DNA from: Microvelia longipes
Lineage: Eukaryota; Arthropoda; Insecta; Hemiptera; Veliidae
Direction of reading: 5' to 3'
Assembly (NCBI GenBank): GCA_018340805.1
Contig: JACMZG010000008.1
Location: 81,878,096 to 81,942,095 of the forward strand
DNA length: 64,000 bases
The notes below the pieces were generated by a model. That model did not search any database and was not told where the DNA came from. It saw only the letters and a program-made list of their open reading frames with translations. Each line of letters starts with the position of its first letter. Within the stretch, counting starts at the first letter, position 1. Shown here piece after piece: positions 48,561 through 61,974 of this stretch. Position numbers and translations under genes: made by a program.

Positions 48561-51500
48561 TTTGAAGTAAATATTAGAGAACATTTAAGTACATAAGAAG
48601 AATTTATTAATTTTTTTGAAATTTAAATGAAAGAAAATTTATCAAGAGTAGAATTTAAAATTACATACATACTACATACATACATACTATTACGAGTCCT
48701 AAGCCAATAACGAGACGCAAAAATCTAACATATTATTCTGTTGCAATGCTTCTAGACTTCATTCAAGATACAATGAAGAAAACTATAATATCAAAACAAA
48801 GTTAGATTTCTAATTGAAAATGAAACTTGAACACAAATCGATGTTAAAAAGACTCTATAAAGTATCATATTGTCACTCTATTGTTTTATCTAACTCCAAG
48901 GTCTAATCCATTTACAACTAAACTATCTATGAAACAGAAAGAAACACAATAAACAAATTATACTATCGCAACTCCTTGTATAGAAATGTTCCTAAAGAAA
49001 GAGATAATATCGAAAATAAGGCCCAGTAAATCGACATACAAGTGGTTTATTGATAACAATAATATTATCTATTTATAAAAGTAAAAGTTCAATATAATAA
49101 GATAAATATACAAAATGAGAGGAAGGAAATAATAATACGCATATAATAACAAGAAGACGTTGAATATTTTAACAATAGATGTAAAGAGTATTATAAGCAA
49201 ATTATAAATGAACTGCCAAGTAGTGTGATAAGCTTTTCTTCTTTGGTGCTTGTTGAATAAGGACCATCTGGTTCGATTTTTGTGAGGTTAATTAAATCAG
49301 TAAACAAACTACTTTAAGCATCATAAGAGAGCTGTGCTATAGACGCAAGTTGAACTCACACCATTTCAATGTATTTCAAGGAACTCCATTAATAAAAGTA
49401 GTGCTTCTTCTAGACTATGACTGATAAATAAAAAAAGAATATAATTTTGAACCTTCGAAGTAATGAAAAAAAATTGTTCCTTCGAGCCGGATGAAAATAT
49501 TGTAAATTTGTTCCTTACGGCCGAATGAAAACATAAAATAATTGTAAAGTTGGTTGTAATGAAGGATTTACATTAAGTAAGTAATCCAATTGTGGCTATA
49601 TCGTTTACAACAATTAATAATAATAAATAATTTATTTTTTTAAGTACAAGCCCTTAACTTACTTCTAAGGAAAAACAATTATCCAATTTCCTTCTTCTCT
49701 AAATGTAAAGATAAGTGGTTACGGTTTAAAAAACAAAAACAAAGACGACCAAAGAAACTGTTAAGCGATGTAAAAAATAAAGAGAGACAATTTTCAACGA
49801 ACAACCAACCCTCCACCGACAGGACTCAGAGAGATGTTTAGTAACCAAGAAAAAGTCTCCAAACAAATTGAATATTCAATTACGGCTTTGAGAAAAACCA
49901 TTTCCAGGGGACCTACAGATGGTTCATATTAATAATGAATGGTAAAGAGAGAGAAAAAATTTACCATTTTCGTTAATCAGGTAATCAGAATGCATAGGAA
50001 TTCCCAACAACACGCAACTAAATAAGCATTCTTCATTCACAGCTTAAGATGTCCGTCAGTTTTCCTTAAAAGACTTTATATAGCACTTAGACCCCACAAA
50101 CATTTTAAAGATAAAAACGTAAAATACAACTCAGTAACCACATTTGTGGCTAACAATTTACACTTAAAACAATAATAACACAAAAACTCAATTTAAAATA
50201 CTTAGAATGTTTTTTTTTTAAACAAAAAGCAATATAAGCTGGACAAAGTTCATTTTTCTTGAGGAAAAATAAGGAAAGTTTTCTAATAATATTTCCCTCT
50301 AGAACCTTGTAGGGGAAAGTTTATAAAACCCAAGGATTTAAAAGATTATTTTTATTTACTTTTTTCTCTTCCTTTTTTTAAACAAATTAAAAGTGTATTG
50401 TTTTATTATTAAGAGCAATTTATAGCTTTTTGAGCGGGTTTTGTCTGATTTCATTAAATGACACAGATAAATAAGTGCTAAAAGATATTTTATGAAATAA
50501 CTTTGTTGGGACCTCTGTTGTTAAGGTACTTCAAACTCTAAATAAATACCTACAATTATAACCCTTATTGGATTGTTTTAATATTATTTTCGACCTATTC
50601 CTCTTAAATGTAATAAATACATAATTAAAGCTATTTCAACTGTTTTAAAAAAAGGCGATTACTTGTTGCTAAATGTAGATAACTCAAATATGTTTTTGCT
50701 AGGGACAAATACATATATGAGTCATCAATTCATATTTAGCAAAACACGGTAGTATCAAATAAATAACTATAGCTAGATAAATCTATCATGCAGCAGGAAT
50801 TAAAACCCCAATTGTCAAAAGTCTAAGTGAATAATTTTTTGAAATGTTTGTATGTTTATGTTATGTTGTATGTTTATGTGTATATATAAGTGTAAGGTGT
50901 GTATATATGTGTATATGAAGTAAGGTGTGTATTTGCAGGTATATGTGTATGTGGATTTATGTATACATTTATATGCAAATACGCATATAAATCACCGGAG
51001 CCCGTGCTCAGGTTATGTATTTTAATACTAAAATGCAGGTAATTTTTGTAACTTTGTAATTCAAACTATGCAAATTTATAAAAAATGAAGTTTAAAGATA
51101 AAGCCCTTGCTCTAGGTGTAAAGGTACATCTACTAAGGCCCTTGCCGAATTTAACAAAAATATAATCCTTTAATTTTGTTTATTTTAAGACATAATGTAT
51201 ACTAATAATATTCTAAACTTTTTTTTATGGAAATAAAGACATTATTATTATTATGTTAATAGTCATACTTTGGACCTTTCAAACACCTCTTCGCTGCAAG
51301 GCTAAACGTTGCTGCACGCATCAATTAAGCTAATATGTTTTAAGTAAAGAAAAAAAGATTGTCTCCTCCGTCAGTTTATTTAGAACACTTTTGTGTTCCA
51401 ATTCCCTTAAAATCGCGTAGAATTTCGTTTTTATCGCTTAAACTATCAGCAAAAGGGTGAAAAATATACAGTTACGGAATAAATGGCTACTTCAAAATAC

Positions 51501-52760
51501 AACTTTAGAACAATTGACAATAGGAATAGAATAGGAAAAGTGATAAGAAAATGAAACAATAGTAAAATGACAACAGTAGATAAAAAGGTAAAACAACAAA
51601 GAAGTAACAAGTCAATTGTGTTTAGTCGTCCTACAGGTGAACTGACCAACCCTCTGTCCCTCATCCCGAGACGAGGGTTCAACTGTCAGGTCCACTCTTA
51701 TCACAAACCTGTCTTCTTATCAAATATCTTGACAACAGTGCTATTATTCCGTCATCCAAACATTTAATAGGGAGAACGAAAATCATCAAACGTCAAAATG
51801 ATAAGAAAATAGTTTAAATTAAAGTAAGCAACTAGAAAGAGTACCACAAATTTCAACCGAAAGACAACTAAAAACAATAATGTATTGAAATCCTTATCAA
51901 TTTAACAACATTTAAACATGAACAATGAATGTGTTAAACAGACACATTTTTGTTTCTGACAGTTTTGTATTATAAGGTGAAAACCAATTGTAACTCAAAG
52001 AACATTTTCAATCTTTTATGAAAACCTGACATTACGATTTTCGTGTTTGATAAACACTAAGCATGTGTCAAGTTAATATAAGGAGGGTAAAATCAAAAAT
52101 TCAAGTACAAAACTTAATAAATAAATCCCCGAGGGCTTAAAAACTACCGAATTATTTAATAAAACTTCTATAATAGTAACGCAGGTTTGTACCTTAGAAG
52201 GTTTTGTGGCACGAACATAAAATGTTTGGAGGGTTACGCTATATGCAGCAGTAAACTTAGTACACGTCACGCAATGTTATTTATGTTTCATGATCATTAT
52301 CTACCCATGACACTGACCCCACAAAACATGTTTATTACACTAACCTTGAAAATTAAAAAAACCAATGAAAAATCTATGATTATGTTAAACAAAAAAAGTG
52401 CAAAAACAATAAAAACTGTCTAGACGAGAATGAATAAATAAGTACTAATTAAAAAAGTAAAAAGTGAAACTATGACCAATAAAAAAAAGTGGAAGGAAAT
52501 ATGTGAAAAAACAGTAGAAACAAAAATAAAATAGTGTAACAGTTAGTTAGTAGTAATGTAAATACATATAAAACAAAAAATATTTAGAACCTATTTTTTG
52601 TAATTAGGACTTATTTATACAAAAAAGAAGTCCAGATTACCATCACCCAAATATAAACAAAACCCAATTTTACCTTAGAACGCCTTATATATCTATGAAA
52701 TATTAAACTAAACTATCAACAAATTAAAGATTAAACTGATTGTTTAAATACCTATTTGGA
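48561..52760. other. AT-rich intergenic DNA
   Basis: About 4.2 kb without a recognisable gene. It holds short TACA repeats (48660-48695), a degenerate TATGTGTATA stretch (50850-50990) and a retroposon-like 3' tail (51220-51256). The overlapping frames at 51446-51767 carry no motif. Confidence 0.4.
51220..51256 (+). other. AATAAA plus (ATT)n tail
   Basis: AATAAA at 51232-51237 followed by ACATTATTATTATTATG. The same arrangement occurs at 59379-59400. Non-LTR retroposons of insects commonly end this way, but no body was identified upstream. Confidence 0.4.
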
Positions 52761-53186
52761 CCAAAACAAATTACCTATAAATACCAAGTAGTTGTTTGAA
52801 TATCAATATTCGCCAATAATTACCTATAAATACCTAGAAGAAGTTGCTTAAATATCAATAAGTACCTATATATACCATGAAGAAGTAGTTTATATATCAA
52901 TAAGTACCTATATATACCATGAAGAAGTAGTTAATATATCAATATGTACCAATAAATACCTAGAAGGAGTTGTTTAAATATCAATAAGTACCTATATACA
53001 CCAAGAAGTAGTTGTTTTTATATTAATAAGTACCTATATATACCAAGAAGAAGTTGATTAAATATCAATAAGTACCTATATATACCAAGAAGGAGTTGTT
53101 TATACATCAATAAGTACCTATATATACCATGAAGAAGTAGTTTATATATTAATATGTACCAATAAATACCTAGAAGGAGTTGTTAA
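52761..53186. repeat. 42-bp tandem repeat
   Basis: About ten units with exact period 42: GTACC at 52862, 52904, 52946, 52988, 53030, 53072, 53114 and 53156. The unit reads ATCAATAAGTACCTATATAT then ACCAAGAAGAAGTTG. The variants GTACCAATAAATACCTAG at 52946 and 53156 are alike, a trace of segmental copying. Confidence 0.95.
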
Positions 53187-54506
53187 AGATAAGCACCGAA
53201 ACAGATGTCATTTGGTTAAGGTATTGTTAGGAATAAGAACATCAAAAGTAATCATTAAACTTCACTACAAAATTTAAGTTTAATTTACATTAATTATTTA
53301 AATTTAAGAGTAGCCACGCTACATTTTTATATCGGGATGGATTTTTATTTTTACGTGTCACGTTAAATTTTGATTAACTGAGTTTTTTCAGTCTGCGTCA
53401 TGAATACATATTTACATACACCCATACATTTTTAAGGTCACTAAAAATGAAAGTAATTAAAAAATTATTTTTAAAAACAAGAGTAATCGCTTTTAATAAC
53501 CCAAATCTACAAATAACAGCAATATGAATCAAATAAACAACATGGTAGTGAACTAAACGAAACAATAGACAAACAAAATAGAAATTACATCAAAATAAAG
53601 TATGAACGAGAAAAAAAATTAGAAAAAGTAAACAATAACACATTAGTGCAGTCCTTAGATCTATTTACAATTAAGATAGATTCAGAACTACTTTAAAAAG
53701 ATTAAAAAAACAAAGAAATGTAAAATTACATATATTTTATAGAAAAACGGGAACAGAACTAATTTAACTTTATATGATTTTCCTTTGATGTGCAATGTGA
53801 AAACACTAGTTTAGATTATTTTTCAGGATTTTCAAAGATTAAAGGTACACATTAGAAGGTGAAATAAAGTTATTATCTAAAAAAAACTCAATTCACAAAA
53901 AAATCTCACACGTTATATCACATAAAGTTATTTTTTTTTGCAAAAAAAAGCCAAAGGCAAAAGAGAAAATAATGCAACAAATTGAAAAAAGAATGTGAAA
54001 GAATAAATGAAAAACTTTCCTTACGGTCAATCTAATCTAAAAGAAGAAAAATGAGATAAAAGAATAAGATCAGCAAGAAATAAAAGAAATGCAAGGAAAT
54101 GTAGAAAGACTTCCACGGTCAAATTTAAATGATACGAGGTAGAAATCGTTGTCACGATTTATTGGTCTAATTTGATTATATCTTAATTCTCAATCTATTG
54201 TTTCAAACTTAACATTATGTGAAACATAATGCTAAGTTCAAAAATTATATTTTTTTCATTTAAAATTTCTTCTTTGTTACTGATTCTATGATTATCATAA
54301 TAACGTTTAGACATACATAAGATATGTACTAAGTTCTATCTTATTGTCAGCATAGGTTCAATTTTTATCAAATGACTTAATAAGTAAAACATTAAAAAAT
54401 AATTAAATTGAATGAAAAGTTGGTGCATCCCTTTACTGAGAAATAAGTATAATATGATTCGTATCAATACGTTAAGTATATCTACTAGTACAATAGCCGG
54501 CATATT
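53187..54506. other. AT-rich intergenic DNA
   Basis: No gene seen. Short phrases near 54300-54400 (TTATTGTCAGCATAGGTTC, TCAAATGACTT) resemble the middle of family A. Confidence 0.4.
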
Positions 54507-55049
54507 TTTCTGAAAATATGCCTTAAATTATAAAGATAAAAAATTGTCTGCCTATACCACTAAGGGAGTGGATCCCTTCATATGATTGCGCATGGTCAAA
54601 ATTTTATAAAATCGCACATATTTCAATTTTTTTGGAATAAGTGGTTCCCTGTGGGTCATGTGCAAAACGTGAAGAGAACATTTTTTAAAGCTGATAAAAT
54701 TTTCTATAAAATAAATGTTAAATTATCAAAATCGGATGACTACAACTAAAGTTATGGTCAGTGAATTTATTTGAAAAAATATATTGGCTTTTTATGCATT
54801 TTTTTGGCCATTTAACAAATGTCATAACTTTAGTTGTAGTAATCTGATTTTGACAAAAAAAACGCTGGTTTTATAGAAAATTATTTCAGCTTTAAAAAAT
54901 GTTATCTTTAGGTTTTGCACACGACCTGCAGGGAACCACTTCTTGCAAGAAAACTGGAATTAGTGCGATTTTCTAAAATTTTGAGAAATTCCACTGTGGT
55001 TTGGCAGACTATGTTTTTTCTTCATAATTTAAGGTATATTTTTGGAAAA
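54507..55049. mobile_element. Palindromic element, 0.54 kb
   Basis: Diverged arms: AATATGCCTTAAATTAT (left) with ATAATTTAAGGTATATT (right); GTCTGCC with GGCAGAC; AAGTGGTTCCCTG with CAGGGAACCACTT; and at the centre ACTACAACTAAAGTTATG with CATAACTTTAGTTGTAGT. The spacer is 54757-54822. No coding frame. Confidence 0.8.
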
Positions 55050-55079
55050 TTTCGTTTGATGTAGTACAAAATCAGTCAT

Positions 55080-55330
55080 TTTTTTAGGCCTGGCTCTTGG
55101 ACTATACTGCTTTGGTTGGACCATAAACAGCATCCAGCGAGGTCAAAGCATGGATGGGTGACCGCTTGAATTATAACAAATGTATTTACTGTCAAATGAC
55201 GCGTGAAGCAAGTTCGAAGACGTGTTGCAGGATAATTTTAATGATTTTTTTCAATTCTAAAAGGAGCGAAGCGAGTCCAAAATAGAAAAGTTGAGCCAAG
55301 CGAATCCGATGTGAGGAGGAAAAGTGTGAA
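55080..55330 (+). repeat. Family A repeat with 5S-like segment, copy A8
   Basis: A short copy: the 5S-like segment (55125-55170) reads AACAGCATCCAGCGAGGTCA and TGGATGGGTGACCGCTTG; the latter 18 bases equal the box C region of many animal 5S genes. It is followed by GAAGACGTGTTGCAGG, AGGAGCGAAGCGAGTCC and GTGAGGAGGAAAAGTG. Confidence 0.75.
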
Positions 55331-56452
55331 ACCGATTTTTTTAAAAATATTTTATCACAATAAGTTTTTATTTTATGTATTATTATAAATTAAATTTTTA
55401 CGACTCGCTGATGATATAAAAAAACCATAGCATATTTATAACTTCGTGAAAAGGAGAAAAAGTGAAATAATGGGTTAATCAAGTTCATCACGATAAATAA
55501 ACAAAAAAATTCAAACATCTATGAATAGAATATAGTTAAGAGTTTCGAGAAATAGTCAATGTAAATGTTTATTTTACAAGAACTTCGTGACCATATGGCG
55601 CCCGTTCTTTCATCTATCTACGCCAATCTATGAATTTACAATCTATCTATTACATACCAATCTATGAATATACAATCAATCCATACAACAAATCCATAAA
55701 GAATTATTTAAATTTAGTATCTACTTTTCAATATTGTAATTTTCATAACATATTGTTCAGAAAATATTAAAACAAGTATAATGTTTTACGATAGTAAAAT
55801 GATCAATCAAGTTGATAAAATTATTTTCGTTTTCACTTTCTCACTAATTTATTTTTCACTTTTTAGTTATCGTCAGTAAAGAATGAAGGGATCACATGAA
55901 AAATACAGCTATTACCCTAAATTAAATTATCTGGTTTAATTATATTTATTTCGTAACATTAATAATCTTCATAGTAATTAGGTTAAAACTTACAAATTGA
56001 AGACATAGATACTGAACTCACCTAAAACAAAGAAAATATTTATTAGAAATTTAACAAAATCTCTGTACATAGTAGAAGTATTAGACGGGCAGGGGAAGAT
56101 GTACAAGTTAGTTTTTGTAACTAGCTCCCTTCATTGTCATTATAACAATGCATGTTCTTTAAGATAACTCTTATCAATTAAAGAAAACAGCTAAGGGCAG
56201 TATTACCTGATCATTAATAGTACATTACACTATTAGAGAGAAAAACGAAACTTTGCATGCAAGTGCAAATTTACAGCCCGAGCGAAGCGAGGGTTGTACA
56301 ATACACGAATAATGCAAAGGCGAAGGAGTGGTACTCGCAAGCTGAGTACCGTAGTTTAAAAAAAGATAAACAATAAGTAATTATATTATAAACTGCCTTT
56401 AGAATTCGCCATAAAAAGAGGCCTCCAACCACCCTGCCACATGATATCGCAA
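55331..56452. other. AT-rich intergenic DNA
   Basis: No gene seen. CCCGAGCGAAGCGAGGG at about 56277 is an isolated example of the GCGAAGC word. Confidence 0.4.
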
Positions 56453-56863
56453 TGATGACTCATAAGGGCACCGATAGAGCCTGAACTCACTCTGAATTTC
56501 AATTAAAATTCATCCATAATGAACGACTCCACTGGTGCTCAATTTCATCTAAAAATTCGTTAGAATATCATGTAAAGTACTAACCAGAGACAAGCGGTCC
56601 TCTCGTACCTTTATCATGCTTGAAAAGTAAAACATAGAGCATTTGATACTACCGAGTTTTGTAAAACATGAATAAACTCGGTATTATCAAAGGGTATATG
56701 TTCTTCCTGCCAAACTTGATGCAGTAAGAGAGCACCGCTCGATCTCTGGTTAGTACTTTACATTATATTCTTCCGAATTAATGTAAGTACTTCACATTAT
56801 ATTCATCGGAATCAATTGAAGGTCAGAGTGAGTTCAGGCTCTGTCGGCGCCCTGATGAGTTAG
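56453..56863. mobile_element. Palindromic element, 0.4 kb
   Basis: GACTCATAAGGGCACCGATA and GAGCCTGAACTCACTCTGA on the left mirror TCAGAGTGAGTTCAGGCTC and TGTCGGCGCCCTGATGAGT on the right. Inside, GTAAAGTACTAACCAGAGA mirrors TCTGGTTAGTACTTTAC, and TTTGATACTACCGAGTTT mirrors AAACTCGGTATTATCAAA. The nested arms point to a fold-back element. Confidence 0.8.
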
Positions 56864-57628
56864 ACGAAACGAAACAGAGACATTATGAACCGCTATCAAT
56901 GATGACGAATGTCGAATGATGGAACAGTTCCCCCAGATGCATCATAGCATTTTGCTAGTTACGTTTCTTAGGTGTCTCTCGCACAATTGTATTGTGTCAC
57001 ATACATTTACGTGTCTAGGGTCTGTAATACCTCTCGCCAATTTATTGATTTAAGTCTTTGTTAACTTTCAGATCTATTTCACTTGGGATGTCTTGTATTC
57101 ACAATCTTTATTAAGTAGAAACCTTAGAGATTTTAACAACAAATTCTTGTCAACAACCTTAATGAGCGAAATAAATTACATTTTTTTTACTTTTCCTATG
57201 AAAGCTAGAATCTTCATAGAATTATACTGAGTGTTAAAATCAGGTAAGTTCAAGCCTTCATATTTTATAATAATATTGAAACTATTCTTAGCATTTTAAA
57301 ACTAAGAATAGAATCTAAATGAAATTTTAAATAGTCAACTAAACCAGATCTTTTATCTAACGCAGATTATACTTTTTCCTATTGTCACAATAAAAAGATA
57401 CGAGGGGTAAAAATAGCCTTTAGATGCTTCCTGTAAAGGATGCAACGCTAGTGACCGCTAGACTTGGCGGGGCCACTATCGTGCTACCATATGTGTGTTA
57501 TGTAGGTGCACTACCGTATGTATGTAAGTTATTTGGTTGTGTTAATTGCGTAACTCGAAAGGTAGCTTTGTCTTTAAAAAAATCTGGCATGTAGTAGGTG
57601 TTTTTATTAATAATTTTTAAACATGTTA

Positions 57629-58122
57629 TAAGGCGCGGTCGAATATCCACGGCCTTCTAGAACGTTGGATCACCAACAAACTTTTTTTATAACTTTTTTT
57701 TCAAAATTTTCAGTAATTAGCCGGATTTGTGATGAATGAAGCCTATTTCCGTAATCTGCACGCTCTTTTGGTTAATCTCAAAGAGTATTTACATTCACTC
57801 AACGATTTATTTTTAATCTAACTTGGTACATACATAACTACTGTTAGACGTCAATATTTTGTGTTATATTTTTGACATGTCATATTTGTTAACATTGACG
57901 TCTAACAGTAGTTTATGTTATGTTACCAAGTTAGATTAAAAATAAATCGTTGAGTGAATGTAAATACTCTTTGAGATTAACCAAAAGAGCGTGCAGATTA
58001 CGGAAATAGGCTTCATTTATCACAAATCAGGCTAATTACTGAAAATTTTGGGAAAAAATTTTAAAAAAAGTTTGTTGGTGATCCAACGTTCTAGAAGGCC
58101 GTGGATATTCGACCGCGCCTTA
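57629..58122. mobile_element. PIF/Harbinger-like MITE with near-perfect arms
   Basis: 494 bp made of two ~230-bp arms, about 95% identical, around a ~25-bp centre. The ends are TAAGGCGCGGTCGAATATCC and its complement. TTA flanks both sides (57626-57628 and 58123-58125), the TWA-type 3-bp duplication used by PIF/Harbinger transposons. Short arms with high identity suggest a young insertion. No coding capacity. Confidence 0.85.
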
Positions 58123-59402
58123 TTAAAAACAAAAATAAGCAGCCAAACAATAGAAGTGAGGAACATTATTACGTATTTGAAATTTACAACTAATGTAAGT
58201 AAGCATGATAATTAAAAACATAAATATGGAATTTAAAAACAAACTAAAGAAAAGGAATCGATACTGAAATTATTATATAAATGACTTAGTCACCGCTACG
58301 AACAGGTGTGTGAAACCGTTCAATACAACACGGGTTACGAACAACTTAGAAGCTATTAATCAAATATTTACAATATCGCATATCGAATACTGCCATATGC
58401 TAGTGTGGAGGCCGGACACCACGCCAAACTAGGGTCGTGGTCACCAGGGGGGCGGACAGATCGGCCCACCAAGTCCCCGATACTGACGAATATTTATGAC
58501 TTTAGCTATATCATAACCTACACTTACTTTATTTAAGTAGGAATAAAAAACTGAACAAAAAAGAATTCAGATTTTATAAAGATAATTTGCATTGAAAACC
58601 AATTAAAAATGAATGTATTTCATTTAACTTATTAAAAGTAATTAAAAACGTAATTAATTTTAAGGAGAAACATCCTAATCTATAGATATATTGCGTTTTA
58701 CGAGTATATTCCGGATTAGGAAAACTAACCAATATATTGTTCATAAATAATATTACCATGTAACATAATTAAAATATGTAATAAATAATAACCTCCGTAG
58801 GTTATTGACTGCGCTTGCAAATGATGTTAATAAAATAAGAATATTAATGAATATTCAATAAACAAGGAAGTCATAAGATTAATTAATATTTCGACTATAA
58901 AGATGACCGAACAAAGGGCTGAATTAAACAGTCAAAAGGTAAAGCAAAAATTCGTGGAGTGTTTTGATTTCTTGAGAATAGAATTGGACTTAAAAGAGCT
59001 TGTGGTTATTGTGAATCCCTTAGACTTGAGTTCTTAGACTTGATTCTAATGAACTTATTAAACTTGAGTTTAAATGACGTGGCTTCGTCAGAGCTGTTTT
59101 TACTGCTGATAGATCTACTGAGTGCTCTCTGAAGAACTCGTTACATAGACAGGAGAGAAAATTTAAAAACCTTATCAAAAGGCACTTATTACTATAAATG
59201 ACTTATATTCAGGGTCTAAGGTATTTTGAAGTCACTGGTCAGTTTTTGAGTTTTCTTAAAGAATCACATTTTGGAGTGTAAAAAATGTAGCATAAATATA
59301 ACTATAAATGTTGTTTTTTTTTTGTAAATGTGTATTGTATTCTGTATTATTTTTTGTAAATTTCCATCTGTATGAGAACAATAAAGATATTATTATTATT
59401 AA
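58123..59402. other. Intergenic DNA ending in a retroposon-like tail
   Basis: 58380-58490 is GC-richer (GGAGGCCGGACACCACGCC, GGGGGGCGGACAGATCGG), but no frame is recognised. AATAAA at 59379-59384 followed by GATATTATTATTATT looks like the 3' end of a non-LTR element on the plus strand. Confidence 0.4.
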
Positions 59403-59640
59403 AAATATAACCGGTAGAGGATACTCATCCAAGCAATGACCACGTCCAATACAGCCTAACCTAACAACACCAAATAAGTAGAACTAGACCTAAAGATTTA
59501 TTTTTGTGCTAAGTTTAAGTTAAAACTCTCTAGCAAAAATATACTGGGACGTAAGATGATAACAGACATACAACTTTGTAAAAACCACTTAGGAGGTCTT
59601 TTACAAACACCGAATACGGTATAAATGAGGAAAAGTAATA
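59403..59640 (-). repeat. Family A repeat with 5S-like segment, copy A9
   Basis: Truncated. In 5S orientation the segment (59417-59460) reads GCTGTATTGGACGTGGTCAT and GCTTGGATGAGTATCC. Plus strand then has AAAACTCTCTAGCAAAAATA and ends CGGTATAAATGAGGAAAAGT. Confidence 0.75.
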
Positions 59641-60357
59641 AATTCTAAAGTTGAATGGAAAAAAGCTGCCTTATTGATATAAAAAATAATAGAAAAATAT
59701 CTATTAATAACTAACGCTTGTTGAAGTAGGTGGAGGCCCAACACGCCTCTGACAGAGGGAGTTACAAAATATGAAGGGCACCCATCAAAATAATAATTAA
59801 CTCTTACGATTAATAATAAAAAAATTTATATTTTTTTGAAAAAGTGGTAGCCGAAAGAATAAAGGATCTAAAGGGCCGAACATATTGTTTGATTTTCAAT
59901 TTAGAAAAAACGCCTTCGAAGTATTTAAGAGTAAAGCCTTTAAAAATAAGTCCTCACGAAATACTTTAAAAAATAAGTCATGATTAAAGGGACTTTCACT
60001 AGACGTAACCAAGTACTTAACATTGTCTACTTGAGATTTCAAAGCATGATTCCTATCGATAATATTATTATCATGATTATTAAGTTTTTGGTAAAAGTTC
60101 CTTTGTTCGGAAGGAAGGAACCGCGGCTCCTTAATTGGTCATATAATCATCTAATATGAAAGAAAAAAATTTCTTTTTCCAGTCGAATGAAATGAAGATA
60201 TTAAATGAAATTTATCAAAATAGATGACAGATCAATCTATGAATGAATATGGTTATATAAGAGTAAAGGGTGTCGTTACTTTTATCTTACTAAGTTTAAA
60301 ATGAAATGGTGGGGGGGGGGTGAAAATATTTGTTTTCACATCATACAAATACAATAC
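59641..60357. other. AT-rich DNA
   Basis: No gene seen; a run of 10 G at 60311-60320. Confidence 0.4.
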
Positions 60358-60362
60358 AAATA

Positions 60363-60426
<64 letters not shown>

Positions 60427-60518
60427 TATTTAATTATTTTTATTTATTCATATATAAATTATATATATATATATATTATATATATATATATATAATATAT
60501 AATATAATATATATATTT
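60358..60518. repeat. (TA)n microsatellite
   Basis: TA tract with a TTCATATTTAATTATTTT insertion that recurs at the right end (60519-60537), a local duplication. Confidence 0.9.
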
Positions 60519-60539
60519 ATTCATATTTAATTATTTTCT

Positions 60540-61974
60540 TGAAATGGATAGTACAAAATTTAGTAGTGTTAAGCAGAGAACATTCACTCTTGTTGTCTTA
60601 ATAACTATAATTATTTTACAATGGTTAATCAAATAAATTATACATAGAAACAAAAATATAGCAATAGCACATTTTTAGTTGGTAATAATAATGAATGAGA
60701 AAGGTTCCCGAAAATATTTTTCTTTCAAAAGTACTGCTAATTTGCTAGCAATTACTAAACTATTTTTAATTGTTATTTTTAATATGTTTTTATAACAAAT
60801 TCTATACAAAAGGTATTACTTTTGTGCGAACATGCGAAAGGCTTATCGTGTTGGGATTACACGCACCGCCACGGAGTATTTAGAAGTCAGGTCATACATT
60901 AAGTCTTCATCATGAAACCTTAATAGACATTTAGACAGACATCTTTTACAACATTAACACCTTCAAAAACTGTGATTGACCATGAATAGAAATATTTTCA
61001 TTAAAGATTAGAAAAGGGAAGTGAAATAATTGAGAAGTGAAACTGACTCATGATTTATTGCCTCACCTAACCTGTGAGATTTACTACATTTTATTATATT
61101 ATTTAATTTGATTAAGATATTTCGCATTTATATCAATATTAGCGACGCGAGGACGTGACTGATATAATGCTTTTAACCTCTTAACTTCATGATTATAAAT
61201 ATATTTTCTTTATATGGAAGGGAATAATTAAAGATACCTCTTGAAAGATTGGGGAACAGAGGTCATACACAGTTAAAATATAACTGTTTCTATATTCAGC
61301 TACATAGAGGTAGAGAGATTAATTCCAAGCAAATTAGAAAGACTACTTAAAGGCTTATTGAGATAGTATATTATACAACTAGGAGAGAAATGACCAACTG
61401 AGAAATGAACTTTTTCTTATCTATCCAGATAAATCGATACATGAAAAGTGATGCATATTTACTACAGGGTGGTACATTTTAAATACATCCCTGATTACTC
61501 AGCCGTGTCCGGAGTTATAAAGATAAAATTGGTACCTACCCTCACTAAGTTCACCACTGGGAGTTAAATACCTAATTATTTGTTTGGTAATCGTCTGGCA
61601 TGTATGGTAATCTGATTACCACAATGAGTGTTTCTACTGTAACTTTAAAAAGTTAACTTGGAGCATACTATTATATGGATCATTTTTGACACTGTGTCAT
61701 ACCCTGGACAAATTGATACCAATATCACTGAATTCCGGTAATTTTTCCCAGGCCATTAATTTTTCCAAACAACGTATTAGAAGTGATGAATAATGATGTT
61801 TCAGTAAGCATATTTTTTATTTATAAATGGGTAATAAATAGTCTTTAAGTATACCAAACGATAGTTTAGGAAAAAAGTACCGGAGTTTAAGTATATTGGT
61901 ATCAAATTGTTCAGGATATAACAGTTTCTGCAATCATTCATACATGTATATCGGTATGCTCCAATTTATTTTTT
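60540..61974. other. AT-rich intergenic DNA
   Basis: No gene seen. ACAGGGTGGTACATTTT at about 61463 matches a phrase near 4115. Confidence 0.4.

Noticed and set aside
56570..56770. 5S or large-subunit rRNA fragment (GGTTAGTACTT and GGTACGAGAGGACCGC words)
   Set aside because: The words are in the wrong order for 5S and the match to the sarcin-ricin region does not extend; chance within a palindromic element is more likely.
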